Shown here: one piece after another, positions 1 to 11,268 of the stretch
How the letters are laid out: each line of letters opens with the position of its first letter
How positions within the stretch are numbered: the stretch's first letter is position 1
Assembly (NCBI RefSeq): GCF_000213175.1
Contig: NW_009799103.1
Location: forward strand, 1,816,885 to 1,880,884
Source: Neurospora tetrasperma FGSC 2508
Lineage: Eukaryota; Ascomycota; Sordariomycetes; Sordariales; Sordariaceae
Direction of reading: 5' to 3'
Length of the DNA stretch: 64,000 nucleotides
Made by a program: the position numbers and the translations under genes
Notes under the pieces: generated by a model
What the model saw: the letters and a program-made list of their open reading frames with translations, nothing else
What the model was told of the DNA's origin: nothing
Database searches by the model: none

Positions 1-1213
1 CCCCGGTGAGATTTATTTATGCATATACATAGGTAGATATGCATGCGTCCCGTCGTTGTAGGGTGTTCCCGAAATTACATATATCAAGACGCGCCTTGCT
101 TTCTCTACTTCAGTTCTGTCGCTAGTTGCGTCCCAGGCAGGTACAAGCCGGTAGAAAGGGATGCTTGTGGTGAAACAGCCACGCAGGTACCGACCCGAAC
201 GGTAAGTACGAAGCAATAATGTAACAAACAACTGAAACCAGTCAGTTGTCTGTCAGCTTGTGGCGCCTATCGCCATTGGATAATCTTGATGGCTTCTTAC
301 CCGCCCGCCCGCCCGCCCGCCCGTCCCGACTGGCATTGGGGTAAATTATTTGACTTGGTGTCGTCACGTACTGGCTGTACATACACACTCTTTCTTCGAG
401 TGATCGAACATCGTGCATTAAGTAGCACATGGACTCTTCACTTCACTGCTTGATTGAGATGTTTGAGCGCACATTAAGAGGTACGAGTTAATCTTTCATT
501 TTTATTTGTGTAGGATGATATTCATAGGATCAAAGTTGAACGATAAAATGTACGCAATCCGCCGGCAACAGACTCCTTGCCGTAGAAAGTGAGTCCCTGA
601 TGACGACGTGCCCGGATACCAGGCTACTTGCAGGGTGAGGTTTGATTTCAGCACATCTTCGGCACAACCATAGCCATTGATGGTTCTCTCATGAAGAGGG
701 AACGCGACTAGATTGCAATTTGACATCCGTGCTAGTTCCTGCGTGTACATGTTCATGTCAATGATTGAAGGAAGGGTAGCAAACATTTGAGACTGACTGC
801 CCATTCTCAGATCTCCTCAGAGGTAGATGAACGGAGAGGGGGAAAGAAGGTTCAATGGTCGTTTATTAAAACAAATGTTAGTAATTGTCGTTCCTCGAAA
901 CCCAGGCCACGAGGCACACTGATCTTTCATCAGGGGCTGGGTAGGGGAACATAAAAGGGGCATCGCCGTACCCCTTCCCCGACCACGAACGCCCGGCTTG
1001 CCGCGTCTCCCAAACCAGAAAATTACCTGTATATCGCCCGCGCAAGAAGGTACTCGCCTCGTAATCATACGAAAGTCATCGCTAATTCAATATCACATGA
1101 GATATTACATGCTGGCTTAAACCGATCTATCGTTGGTCGTTTGTGTGTGGTGTCGAAAGATCCGATCAGGCGCCGGTCATTAAAGGGTGTTGATCGAATT
1201 GATGGCTGATGCA
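1..1213. other. intergenic, left edge
   Basis: No gene is recognised here. There is a short (CCCG)n tract at about 300-322. A 100-codon ATG-initiated ORF on the minus strand (804 to 502) has no recognisable motif and no signal peptide, so I do not call it. The stretch next to 1213 is the expected 3' flank of the squalene synthase gene. Confidence 0.5.
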
Positions 1214-2867
1214 TTACAACTCCTGATGCACCACCGTTGTGGGGATGCTGGATACTGTGGCACTCGAGACAGCAGCGGCCCCATTAACCAACGTGCCGAC
1301 TCTTGCTGTGATGTCTTCGTAGGCCATGTCGAATCGAGCACCCATGAGCCACGCGGCTCCAATCTATACAGTTGTTAGCATGTGAACGAGCAAGCCGACC
1401 ACGCGGAGGTTGTGGTGACGAACAGAGATACCCACCATAAGACCGCCCATAACGAACAGGACACCAATCATGGACAAGACCAGGAAGGTGGTGTCACCAT
1501 TGTCCGTGGTGTTTGCCGCTGCTTGGTTGGAATTTTGGGCCTGTGCGAGTGCGATTTTCTTGGGGTCTTGGGTGGGGAAGATGGACTCGATGAATTGCTC
1601 GATCTGTAGAGGCTTTTGTCAGCTTAGACTCGAAAAGGAAGATGCGGATGACAATTCTTACCTTTCCGCATTGGACGCTGATTGCCAGGTAATTGGGATC
1701 TCTTGGATCGTTCTTCTTGTGTATCCTCCTCGCGTATCTGCGGAACACCTCGCACACTACGCGAAGATTCTGTGTCGACTCCATCATGAGCTGGCAGGCG
1801 TCACCCTTGGTGATCTTGACGTTTCTCTCAAAGATGGCTGGGTTGCGGAAGACGAGTTCTAATGTTGCAATGGCCATAGCCTGGGGAATAGCGACGAAGT
1901 TGAACACACTCTGGTCGCGCATACCGGCCATGTAGAATAAACAATCCTCGGTGTGCTTGAGCGCATTGAGGACCATCTCCGAACTGCACTGGAGCGCCTT
2001 TTCCCGGTTCTGAGGTTTGAACATGTCGTCCCATGTGTTGACATACTTGCTCCAAATTGTCTTGGGCCAGAATCGTCGCTTGTCGACGTAATCCTCGTGG
2101 ATGTCACGGATAATGTTGGTCTTTTGAAGGAACTGACCCATGCTCTCCGTCAGCTCCATACGCTCGAGGAGCGCTGGGTTGGCGAGATTACTCTCGACAA
2201 AAAGACGGGTGAGACCCTCGCCCACCAAACCGGCCACGTAATGGCAGTAAAGCTCGTATTCCTCAATGGTGTTAACACCGTTGGTGTTGTGCTCGGCGTT
2301 CAAGGCATAGTCGGCCATACCATTGCCCATCTTGACCGTGATTTCGCGGATGATGTCGTAGTAAGGCTTCTTGACCTTCTTCAACTCTGCAATGACATCG
2401 TCAAAGTGAACCAGGAGTTCACGATCCTTCTCGTTAGGGCCATTCTCGGTAAAGGTCCAGCCATCAATCTCCATCAAATCGGCGAACTCGCGCAGTAAGG
2501 GCTCCTTCTTGGCGAGATCGATAGTCATGTCATCCTCGATCGTGTCAAGGCCACGAAGTACCAAGTAGAAGAGGCAGATGGGCATCAGGAGCTCGGGGTT
2601 GAGCTCCTGAATGACGGCGGAGAATGACCGCGAGGTCAGTTCGAGATAGCGGAAGCATGCCTTCTCTGTCTCGGTCTCCTTGGAAGGGTCGCGCCTGTGA
2701 ACGGGCTCATGCCATACCTTCCTGTACGAGTCTTACAATTAGCACGTGGACAACCCAAGACAACGGGAGGGTGGAAGGGGGAAAAGGGGAGGCGCATACC
2801 ATTGAACGATGGACCTCAACTGGTTGGGGTGGAGAAGGAAATATGCGGCCTTCGTAAACGCGCCCAT
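1214..2867 (-). CDS. ERG9: squalene synthase (farnesyl-diphosphate farnesyltransferase)
   Basis: This enzyme condenses two farnesyl diphosphates to squalene, the first committed step of ergosterol synthesis, at the ER membrane. Exons on the minus strand are 2867-2800, 2721-1662, 1603-1436 and 1363-1214, all in frame, giving 481 residues. That is close to the usual length of fungal ERG9. Visible motifs are the N-terminal [14 protein letters not shown] signature, the first Asp-rich motif DTIEDD (residues about 82-87), and the second Asp-rich motif in [10 protein letters not shown] (about 226-235). A hydrophobic C-terminal anchor spans the last intron junction. The last intron (1435-1364, 72 nt) has a good CTAAC branch site just before TATAG; without it the ORF would end soon after with a different tail. 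The gene is divergent from the UDP-rhamnose gene across about 2.1 kb. Family assignment is secure; the last exon is slightly less so. Confidence 0.95.
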
Positions 2868-4966
2868 GGTGATGATTTGTGATTTGAGTTTGCAACCCAA
2901 CGTGTCTGTAACTATGCGCGCAAAGAAAGGCGAAGGCGGTGGAGGTATACCTCAGGGGGTTCGGCGCAGTCGGGTGGCCGGATGGATTAGGCCGAGTTAC
3001 ACGATAGGACTTGAAGATAAGATTATAGGTTCCAATACATGTGAGAGGGGGTGAAAACAAGTAATACAAGAAGAGTATATTGTATTGTGGTAAAAAGACG
3101 ACCAAGTCCAAATGGGAGGGGAAGAGAAAAGGTTGCTTCTTCTTGGGGTTGTCGCGACTCCACTCAAACTTTTGAATTCTTCCGGGGAACGGACAAGTTC
3201 GAATTGGCGAGATCGGGAAGGGGGGGTCTCGAGCCGGGGCGTTCAGTGAGCTGTCACTGGAGGAAGCTCACTTCAAGCTTGACGCCACCGTGCTGAGATT
3301 GCTGGTTGGGTGTCGTGGGTGACGGGCTGGTTGGTTGGTTGGGTAGTGAGCAGGAGAGACGGGGGGGGAATTGGAGCGGGATTAGGACAGATTTGGATTC
3401 AGGGTCGGGTGCAGTGGAGACTGGGGAAAGAAAGGACGGAAGGAAAGAAAATCCTCGAGCGAAGCGCCGGAGGGGAGAGATGTGGTCCGAGCTCCCAAAG
3501 CGCCGCTTGGCACCAACGGGGCGGTCAAAGTCAATGAGGGTTTCTCATTGGTCAATGGTGGTTCACCAAAGGGTGTAGAGCTGTCAGGGGCCTCATCTAC
3601 CTGTCTGTGCCTTGCACTAGAGATTCCCGTCGATTTGGTGCTGTGCTGCTGCTGCTGCTGCTGCTGCTCACAATGAGGGGCAACTGTCTCCAAGTTCGAA
3701 GCTTGCTTAAGCAGGTTGAGCTAATGTCAGGATCCGTGCTCAAACGTCCGTCGAATAACGTAAAGACGTTGAGCTGCTGATATTTGGCTCATGTCGAAGG
3801 ATCTTGGATGTAGGAACAGCCGATCTGTTGAAAGTGAAGAGCAAAAAAAGAGTTGCAAATAACTTTCGGGTTGATTGCAGTTTTGTGTGCGTCTGGCGTC
3901 TGCGGGGGATTTTATTCCGAGCTTCCAGATGAGTGGAGTAAGGGTCCGTCCGTCCTGTCCCGTAGCGACGGGACTGCGGCATGTCTTTGAACGGGAACGG
4001 GAATGCCCAGAATGCAAGCTGAGTTGAATGAACATGTTCAGGAACTCGCACGTGTCTGAAACAAAGAACAGTCTCAAAGTATGGAAGTCTCATGGTACAG
4101 GTGCCACGAGACTGACATAACGAATCGACAATATCAGATTACATCTTCTTATCTTTGGCAGCCGTACGGCAAAAACAAAAATAGACCCTGGCAAACACCG
4201 ATACCGGTACAACGACGGGGACCTCAAGTACACGTACTGTTACAATTCAATGAGACAGCGAGGCTATGGATCACCTCGTCACAAACAGCCCATTTTCGAG
4301 AGACATGATGCATTGATCAATGTCCGGATTTGATACTTCCATCTAGGGCCAAGACCGTGAAAGGTGGTCATCAGGGGTCCTATATAGACTTTTTAGAAAA
4401 ACTGGCTGGCCGCCAACGCGCCGCTCTCGTCATTTTTTTGTTTCTTTTCCAGACCATGGGGTGGTTCCCCCCTCCCCCGCGTTTCCCGCCCAACGGGTCA
4501 GATTCTGATTTACCGTCTTTTCAAGGGTTCAAGGGGAAAAGCCATCCAAGTGGATGATGGGAATCTCGACGTCTTGGGATGCAACCCGACCAGCGGCATT
4601 CCCATTACGTAGGTTCCCAAGCGGGTACCTTCAGCCTATGTACCCTTTTCGGTTGACCTCCTTTCATGTGGCCAGCTCTCCAGACCGCGCTTTCACTTCC
4701 AATTCTGGGCTCTTGGGAAATGCTTTACATTACTCCCTTCCCTTTCTTCCTCCCCTTCTGAGCTGGTTTCCTCACTTTGGTTTCTCAGCCCAACAAATCG
4801 TCTGTTCAGTCACGCCGTGACGTTCTCTCAAGGTCTACTCATCAGCTAAGCCAGAGCATAGTTTTTCTATTGCCCCGACTCATCCTCTTGTCGTCCTCGG
4901 TTCTGCTGCATCTTACCCTTCGTCAACGCGGTTCAATCTCGAAACCGCAGCTCAACCACCCTCCTC
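2868..4966. promoter_or_regulatory. divergent promoter region ERG9 / UDP-rhamnose gene
   Basis: About 2.1 kb lie between two divergently transcribed genes. There is a (CTG)n microsatellite at about 3642-3666 and pyrimidine-rich stretches at 4730-4930 just before the plus-strand start. No credible coding exon is seen. Short ORFs here have no family features. Confidence 0.5.
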
Positions 4967-5972
4967 ATGGCAACAACCGAGATCACGAACGGCAACAGAC
5001 CCATCCGCTTTCTCATCTGGGGTGGTGATGGATGGGTTGCGGGCCACCTAAAGGCGTTGCTAGAGAGGCAGGGGAAGGAGGTATATTCAACCACCATCCG
5101 TATGGAGGACCGGGAGGCTGTCGTAGCGGAGCTCGATAGAGTGAATCCGACATACGTGCTGAACGCAGCGGGCTGTACCGGACGACCCAACGTGGACTGG
5201 TGTGAAGACAACAAGGAGGCCACCATGAGGTCCAATGTCGTGGGGACACTCAACTTGACGGACTGCTGCTTTACAAGAGGCATCCACATCACCGTGTTTG
5301 CGACGGGCTGTATCTATCAGTACGACGATGCTCATCCATGGGATGGCCCTGGCTTTCTGGAGACGGACCCGGCCAATTTTGCGGGCAGTTTCTATTCCAT
5401 GACCAAGGCCCACGTCGAGGAGGTAAGTCTTGAGACTTTTTGGCCTACGGTCGTAATCACGAGGTTGACAACCGGATCAGGTAATGAAACATTACAACAA
5501 CTGCCTCATCTTGCGTCTGCGAATGCCTGTATCGGACGACCTTCACCCGCGAAATTTTGTGACCAAGATCTCTCAGTACGAGAGGGTGGTGGACATACCC
5601 AACAGCAATACCATTTTGACGGACCTTTTGCCAGCTTCAATCTTACTGGCCGAGCACGGGGAGGTGGGCATTTATAACTTCACCAACCCCGGGGCCATCT
5701 CGCACAACGAGGTCTTGACCTTGTTTCAGGATATCGTGCGACCCTCGTTTACATGGAAGAACTTTAGCCTGGAGGAACAAGCCAAAGTGATCAAGGCTGG
5801 TCGCAGCAACTGCAAACTGGATACAACCAAGCTAACAAGCAAGTTGATGGAATACGGCTATGAAATACCCGAAGTCCACGAGGCGTATAGGAGGTGTTTT
5901 GAGCGGATGAAGGCAGCGGGGATTCGGAAACTCCCGTCCGGAGATGTTCTTGAGGACTTGGTTTCGGCGTGA
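4967..5972 (+). CDS. UDP-4-keto-6-deoxyglucose 3,5-epimerase/4-reductase (UDP-rhamnose synthesis)
   Basis: This is an extended short-chain dehydrogenase of the NRS/ER family, which converts UDP-4-keto-6-deoxyglucose to UDP-L-rhamnose with NAD(P)H in the cytosol. Exons are 4967-5422 and 5481-5972, joined by a 58-nt intron with GTAAGT donor, giving 315 residues. The Rossmann motif GGDGWVAG (residues 19-26) follows a short N-terminal tail. The catalytic YSMTK (Y143, K147) lies at the exon junction, followed by the RLRMP segment typical of this family. The length matches single-domain fungal ER enzymes, so a separate 4,6-dehydratase must supply the substrate, and none is in this window. A dTDP-4-dehydrorhamnose reductase-like role is the main alternative. 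Confidence 0.88.
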
Positions 5973-7423
5973 TGCGGTTCGGTTGAAGGACTTTTTTTGC
6001 CCTTTTATTGAGGTTTTTCGTCATTGATTGCCTTTGGTTTGGAGTTACTTTGCACGGAGTTAATGGAACAAGTGGGTATGAGAAGGGCCAGATCATTTAC
6101 ATATAATTATTAGCGACGAAATGAAGACGACTTAGACTCGCCAGGGTTCAGGATGCGCCGCCAAGAAGATGATTTGGGGCGTCTTGGGGGATGAAAGCAG
6201 GACACGTATCATACGGAGCTCGCCCAACTGTACATTCACGGTGTTGTGGTTGATTGGTACCCGACATGCACAATACATATGAGAGTTTCCCGGCCTCGAC
6301 GGTGTTGGAAAGTTATCGCGGTAACGGCGAGTCCAAGCTCGGGTCCCCGCCGTGACGGTGCTAGAGATGCGTTTGCGGGCTCTGGTCACCGGCCACACCT
6401 GCTCACCGAGACCCGGCTTTCACCTCACCGTCGGCTCCTGACACTGACCATGCATGCCCTGGGCCAGAACAGCGGAAAAGGCCGGTGAAAAATGCAGGCC
6501 GACGTCAGGGGATCGCGATCATCACAGGCCCAGACGAACCCCGCCAGCCCACTTTGGGTAGGTAGAGGTAGGTACCTACGTCCCCCCGTCTTTGACATGT
6601 TCACCCACTGACGGACAGCACGGAGGGCTCCGATCCTTCCTGGGTCAGGTTTCCTCGTGAATTTTCGCACTCGGCTTCCGGTCGCTAATTACCCTACCTA
6701 GGTACTTAGGTCGACTCGAGTTTTCGCAGATGCCATCTTGGCCCGTCATGCCATACATGACCCGATTTGGTTTGTATCCTACTCAGGCTTGTGTAGGTAG
6801 TTGGGTTCATACTCGGACCTCAAGATTCTCCATGTTCGACTTCCACTTGGAACACTTGAGCGGAACCAAGTCAGCAAGCAGATAGCCGCATTGGCACCTC
6901 AAAGTCCAGTGGCATTGCATTTAAATGACAGCGCCGACACCTCAGTGCACCGCAGCCCGCCGTAGTCACCTAGTCCCAGCGTCGCAACCCGACCGAGCGA
7001 CGTCAACGTAGGTAATTTGACTGGGCTGCGTCAGGTTCCATCTACAATCTCTCACCTTCTATCGGGCCATTGGCACATTTGAACCTTGTCGTCCTCCCTC
7101 AGTTAGACAAAGTCAATCAATACTGCTTTGCTTTTGCCCTCGGCTCTCCTTCACAATAGTTATTCCTTCAACGCTGCCACGGGACCTCCGGTTTTTTTTC
7201 CCTTTTACTTGGACGTGTGAAGGTCTTTTCTTTCCCCTTTGCCTCAGTGGTTCAAAGTCCCTGATCGGCGCCTGCGGACTCCTCCAAAAATCGCGATCCA
7301 TCATCGAGACCAGGCAACCTAAGTAAACGCACCCGCTGCTTTCATCCAACGGCGCAACTCGACGACAACCAATTTGTAACCCACTCCAAAGTCCCATCTT
7401 TTGCGACTCCGCCTGCCGCCACC
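5973..7423. promoter_or_regulatory. intergenic, promoter of the J-protein gene
   Basis: There is no gene here. The region holds several copies of a palindromic TAGGTACCTA/ACCTAGGT-type motif at about 6557-6580 and 6691-6712, and a CT-rich stretch at 7130-7300 next to the start. Confidence 0.5.
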
Positions 7424-9111
7424 ATGGTGGTCGATACCGCTTACTATGACGTCTTGAACGTCAAGCCCACTGCGACTGAGCTCGAGATCAAGAAGGCCTA
7501 TCGCAAGCTCGCCATTGTCCACCATCCCGGTAGGTTGCGACACCACTCCTTTTTGCGAGTTGGTTTGTCAAACAACATTAGACTGACATGGCTGTCTCGC
7601 CTTAAACAGATAAGAACCCCGACGACCCTACCGCTCACGAAAGATTCCAGCAGATTGGTGAGGCCTACCAAGTATTGTCCGATCCTGACCTGCGCGCAGC
7701 CTACGACAAGTATGGCAAGGAGTCTGCCCGGCCCACCGAGGGCTTCGTCGATCCCGCCGAGTTCTTCACAAGTATTTTTGGTGGTGAGGCCTTCGTGGAC
7801 TGGATTGGCGAGATCAGTTTGATGAAGGACTTGACTGCCACCATGGAAATCAGCATGGCCGAAATGGAGGCAGAGGAGGCAGCCGCCGCCGCTGAAGGAG
7901 GCGAGTTCCCCGGCACTGACGAGGCCGTCAAGGAAAGCCTCAAGACCGCTGCTGGCGCCACTCCCGCAGACGCCTCCACTTCTGCTCCCCCCAAGGTTGT
8001 GGTCGAGGATGAGGCGTCTGCTGCCCCGGCCGCCGCACCCAAGGCCCCATCCCCATCACCCTCGCCAGCGCCTCCTTCAGGCTCGTCCACTCCTCGCAGT
8101 GGGAGTCGCATGCAGATCCCCATTCGCCCGGCCTTGATGGACAGGCCCGCGGACGAGGTTTTACCCGGGACTGAGGAGACCAACACCGACATCAACAAGA
8201 AGGGCAAGGATAAGAAGAAGGGCGGTCTTTCCAAGGAACAGCGCGAACAGCTCGCCGCTTACGAGAAGGAGCGTGCACGTATTCGTGAGGAGCGCGTCAA
8301 CACCCTCGCGCAGAAGCTGCTTGACCGTATCTCCATATGGACCGAAACCGACAGGGGCAAGGATGTCACAACTGCCTTTCAAGAAAAGATGCGCCTGGAG
8401 GTGGAGGAGCTCAAGATGGAATCTTTCGGTCTCGATATTCTCCACGCCATCGGTCAAACCTACGTCAGCAAGGCCACTGCTTTGCTACGCAGCCAAAAGT
8501 TCTTTGGAGTGGGAGGATTCCTGAGCCGCATGAAGGACAAGGGCACCATGGTCAAGGACACATGGAACACCATCAGCAGCGCTATTGACGCCCAGCAGAG
8601 TATGGAGGAGATGGCTCGTATGGAGCAGCTAGGTGGCGAGGACTGGACTGAGGAGAAAAAGATGGAGTATGAGAGGAGAGTCACGGGCAAGATTTTGACA
8701 GCGGCCTGGAGGGGAAGCAAATTTGAGATCCAGAGCGTGCTCAGAGATGTTTGTGACGCGGTACTGAACGACAAAAAAATTCCCCTGGCGAAGCGGCTGG
8801 AAAGAGCCGAAGCGTTGGTGATTATTGGTGAAATTTGCTCAAAGGTAATTGCCTCAGTCGCTTCTTTGTGATGATTACGCAGAAAGCTTGCTAACAATGA
8901 CGAACAGGCTAAGCGCTCTCCTGAGGAAGAAGGCGACTACATGGCTTTCGAGCAGCTCGTCGCCGAGGCCAACCTGAAGAAGGAAAAGGAGTCCAAGAAG
9001 AAGGACAAGGAGAAGAAGAAGCGCCACAGCAGCGATAAGGGATCTACTCACTCTGCCCAGGCTGCGGCCACGGCTGCCGACGCGCCCAACGTACCGAAGA
9101 CCTCGTCATAG
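7424..9111 (+). CDS. DnaJ-domain protein with DnaJ-X C-terminal domain (Caj1/Djp1 type)
   Basis: This is a class C J-domain co-chaperone that would stimulate Hsp70 ATPase. Exons are 7424-7529, 7610-8844 and 8908-9111, giving 514 residues. The J domain is at residues about 5-75. The essential HPD (34-36) is split by intron 1: the Asp codon is formed by G plus AT across the junction, which strongly supports that splice. The middle is Ala/Pro/Ser-rich (about 110-220). It is followed by the alpha-helical X domain, with a region starting about [22 protein letters not shown]. The C-terminus is Lys-rich ([16 protein letters not shown]). There is no zinc finger or Gly/Phe region. Yeast Caj1 and Djp1 share this architecture; Djp1 acts in peroxisomal and mitochondrial protein import. 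Which yeast paralogue corresponds best cannot be settled here. The Lys tail could be a nuclear or rRNA-binding signal. Confidence 0.93.
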
Positions 9112-10161
9112 AAAGGCGACTTCCTGGTGTAATGGTTTGCTGTTCTCTGTGGCTAGGCTTTCCCTTGATATACAGGCTTCTTGTTTGAGGACGGATCCGA
9201 AACCGATAGGAGGCGCGGGAGAGCGTTGTATCTCCTTTCCGAGGTGGGGCATATAAACGGTCGGCTATACAGGCTACATTTTTCGCTAGGTGGCAGAGAC
9301 TGGACGACCGGAGGACGCGGTTAGGCGTGAGAAAGAAGCCTTGGGCGGCGGAGTTTATGTCTCGAAGATCTACAAGGGACGATATCGGTGTGTGTAATAT
9401 CAGCGTCGACTGACGGCGTGAGCTGGGGGTATCTGCAGTGAGACTGAGACCTGCGTGTGTGAAGGTGAGGGAGGACTAATACCCAAGATGTGTGCAGGAA
9501 AGGAAAATGAAAAATAACAGGCCACCCTAGAGAAATTCAGCTCTGTTCATCATCTTCATCATCATCATCACTACCACAAACCTTGTGAACCTTGCTTTCC
9601 CATGACTTATGCTCACGTGGAGCCACGAGAAGATCAGGACTGGAGTAACAATTATCTCAGTGTCCTTGATATGGTGTCTCGCTTCTTCAAATGATATGTT
9701 TTGGCAAGTGTCCACTACAGATGGGATGCAATTTACGTTGACCTCTGGACCCCCAAAAAGCCTCTGAACCCAACACTTGTAATTGCGAAGGAGTCAAGCT
9801 AATATTGATAATGATTGAGGGTGGTGTTAGTTTCAGGAGATAGAAAGTCTGGATCCGTGAGGTGAAACATCCATGATGAGGCTATCTATCTGCCTCTAGG
9901 GGTATCATTTCTATAAGGTGGCCGCGTCTGCGGGTCTATACTATCCGTAACAGGCAGCGCTATCTAGCTATATTTTCGCACATGTCTCCCACCCGCCTCC
10001 TTTTTCTCAGTCTGTACCGCTCAGCCGTGGACCTTGGGAAGTTAGCTCTGGGCCAAAAAAAGTTGTAAAGGCACTACCCCCCCAAAACACACACAGCTAC
10101 TCTGCTTCCGTCTCTGTCTCTCTCCCCCCTGACACACAGGCTCAATTACATCTTGACACCT
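9112..10161. other. convergent 3' flanks
   Basis: This is sequence between the convergent J-protein and cytochrome b5 genes. I see no gene. A short TCATCATCATC run occurs near 9548-9570. Confidence 0.5.
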
Positions 10162-11268
10162 CTAATCCATCTCCTCCATACTTCCTCCTCCTCCAGCCCC
10201 ATTAACTCCCCCATTCTTCGCCGCAGCGGCCGCAGCCTCACCATCCTCTTCACTAACGTAAATCCCCACCAAACAAGCAGCCAGCATACCCTCATAGTTC
10301 ACCCACGGATGGATCTCCCCAAACAACTTGGTTCCGTCCCTCCCCGCGCCCTTGAGCAGCTCCGGCTCACCGCCAGGGTGAAAAGGGATATAAGGCGTGA
10401 TGTTGTACACCCTTCCCCCAAGCACCATCCACGCATCCTTGCCCTTGCGGCCCGTCATCTTTTTGAGCAAGCTCGGCGTCACGCGCAGATAAGGGGTATC
10501 CTTGGGTAAGCCGCGCAGGTCCGCGGTCGGGTGGCCTGAGAGCCGGGCCCAGTCTAGCGGGGAGTGGCCGGGGGTGAGGACGACGGCGCGCGAGGGCTTG
10601 GCGGGCTTGGTGCTGTGGGTGGGCGGCGGGAAGAGACTGCTTCCGCCTCCTCCGGAGGATGAGGAGGGAGGCCCACGGTTCGGGAGGGGACCACCGCCCG
10701 GTCGGCCACCGGATGATGGAGGGAGGGGGAGGGTGGAGGTGCCGGGTTGGCGGAGAAGGTTGGCGGGGAGGCTGCCCCGCGCAGCAGCGGGAAGGGGAGG
10801 AGGGGGCATCATCATGCTGGTGCTAGAGGTTGATGATGTCACGGCCGGTGTAGGCTTCTCCTCCACCTGTGGTTGTCGTTGTTGGGCTAGTTCGGGAACA
10901 GAGAGGGTGAATGCCGGGACCGAATCGCTGGGGATGGCCGCCGAGGCTTTAGGGGTTGTCTGCCCCTCTCGAGGAGAACCAGGACTATCGTTGATGCCGT
11001 TTTCCAGGATCACCACGGGTGGTGGCAGTGGAGGAGATACTACATCCTTGGGAACCGCTATCCTTTCCTTCTCTTTCTCGTGAACTTGGTCAACATCCTC
11101 TGGCTTGGGTTCCTCTATGCGTGGTACAGGACGTTGCGGTGGACGGGGAAGCTGGTTCTGTGATGCTTGACGGTAGAGACTCGTCCAGAACTGTTGAAGC
11201 CATTCTGGTCGGCGCAAGACGAGGAGGACGACAGAGGCGACAATCAAGGAAATGCCTAGCAGGGCCAT
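10162..11268 (-). CDS. membrane-anchored cytochrome b5-like protein (NCB5OR-type b5 domain)
   Basis: This is a single exon of 368 residues. An N-terminal transmembrane segment (about 2-19) anchors the protein. A Pro/Ser/Gly-rich linker of about 230 residues follows, then one cytochrome b5 heme domain (about 240-342). The two axial heme ligands are His297 in HPGG and His320 in the EIHPWVNYE segment. The sequence before the domain (PGHSPLDWARL) and the HPWVNYEGML motif are typical of the b5 domain of NCB5OR/CYB5R4 and of yeast Irc21, rather than microsomal cytochrome b5, which has a C-terminal anchor. No flavin reductase domain follows, so an electron donor would have to be a separate protein. 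The physiological acceptor is unknown. Confidence 0.9.
   Translation of the reverse strand: MALLGISLIVASVVLLVLRRPEWLQQFWTSLYRQASQNQLPRPPQRPVPRIEEPKPEDVDQVHEKEKERIAVPKDVVSPPLPPPVVILENGINDSPGSPREGQTTPKASAAIPSDSVPAFTLSVPELAQQRQPQVEEKPTPAVTSSTSSTSMMMPPPPLPAAARGSLPANLLRQPGTSTLPLPPSSGGRPGGGPLPNRGPPSSSSGGGGSSLFPPPTHSTKPAKPSRAVVLTPGHSPLDWARLSGHPTADLRGLPKDTPYLRVTPSLLKKMTGRKGKDAWMVLGGRVYNITPYIPFHPGGEPELLKGAGRDGTKLFGEIHPWVNYEGMLAACLVGIYVSEEDGEAAAAAAKNGGVNGAGGGGSMEEMD

Noticed and set aside
10502-11083. 193-codon plus-strand ORF
   Set aside because: It is antisense to the Pro/Gly-rich part of the cytochrome b5 gene; the high GC content opens several frames.
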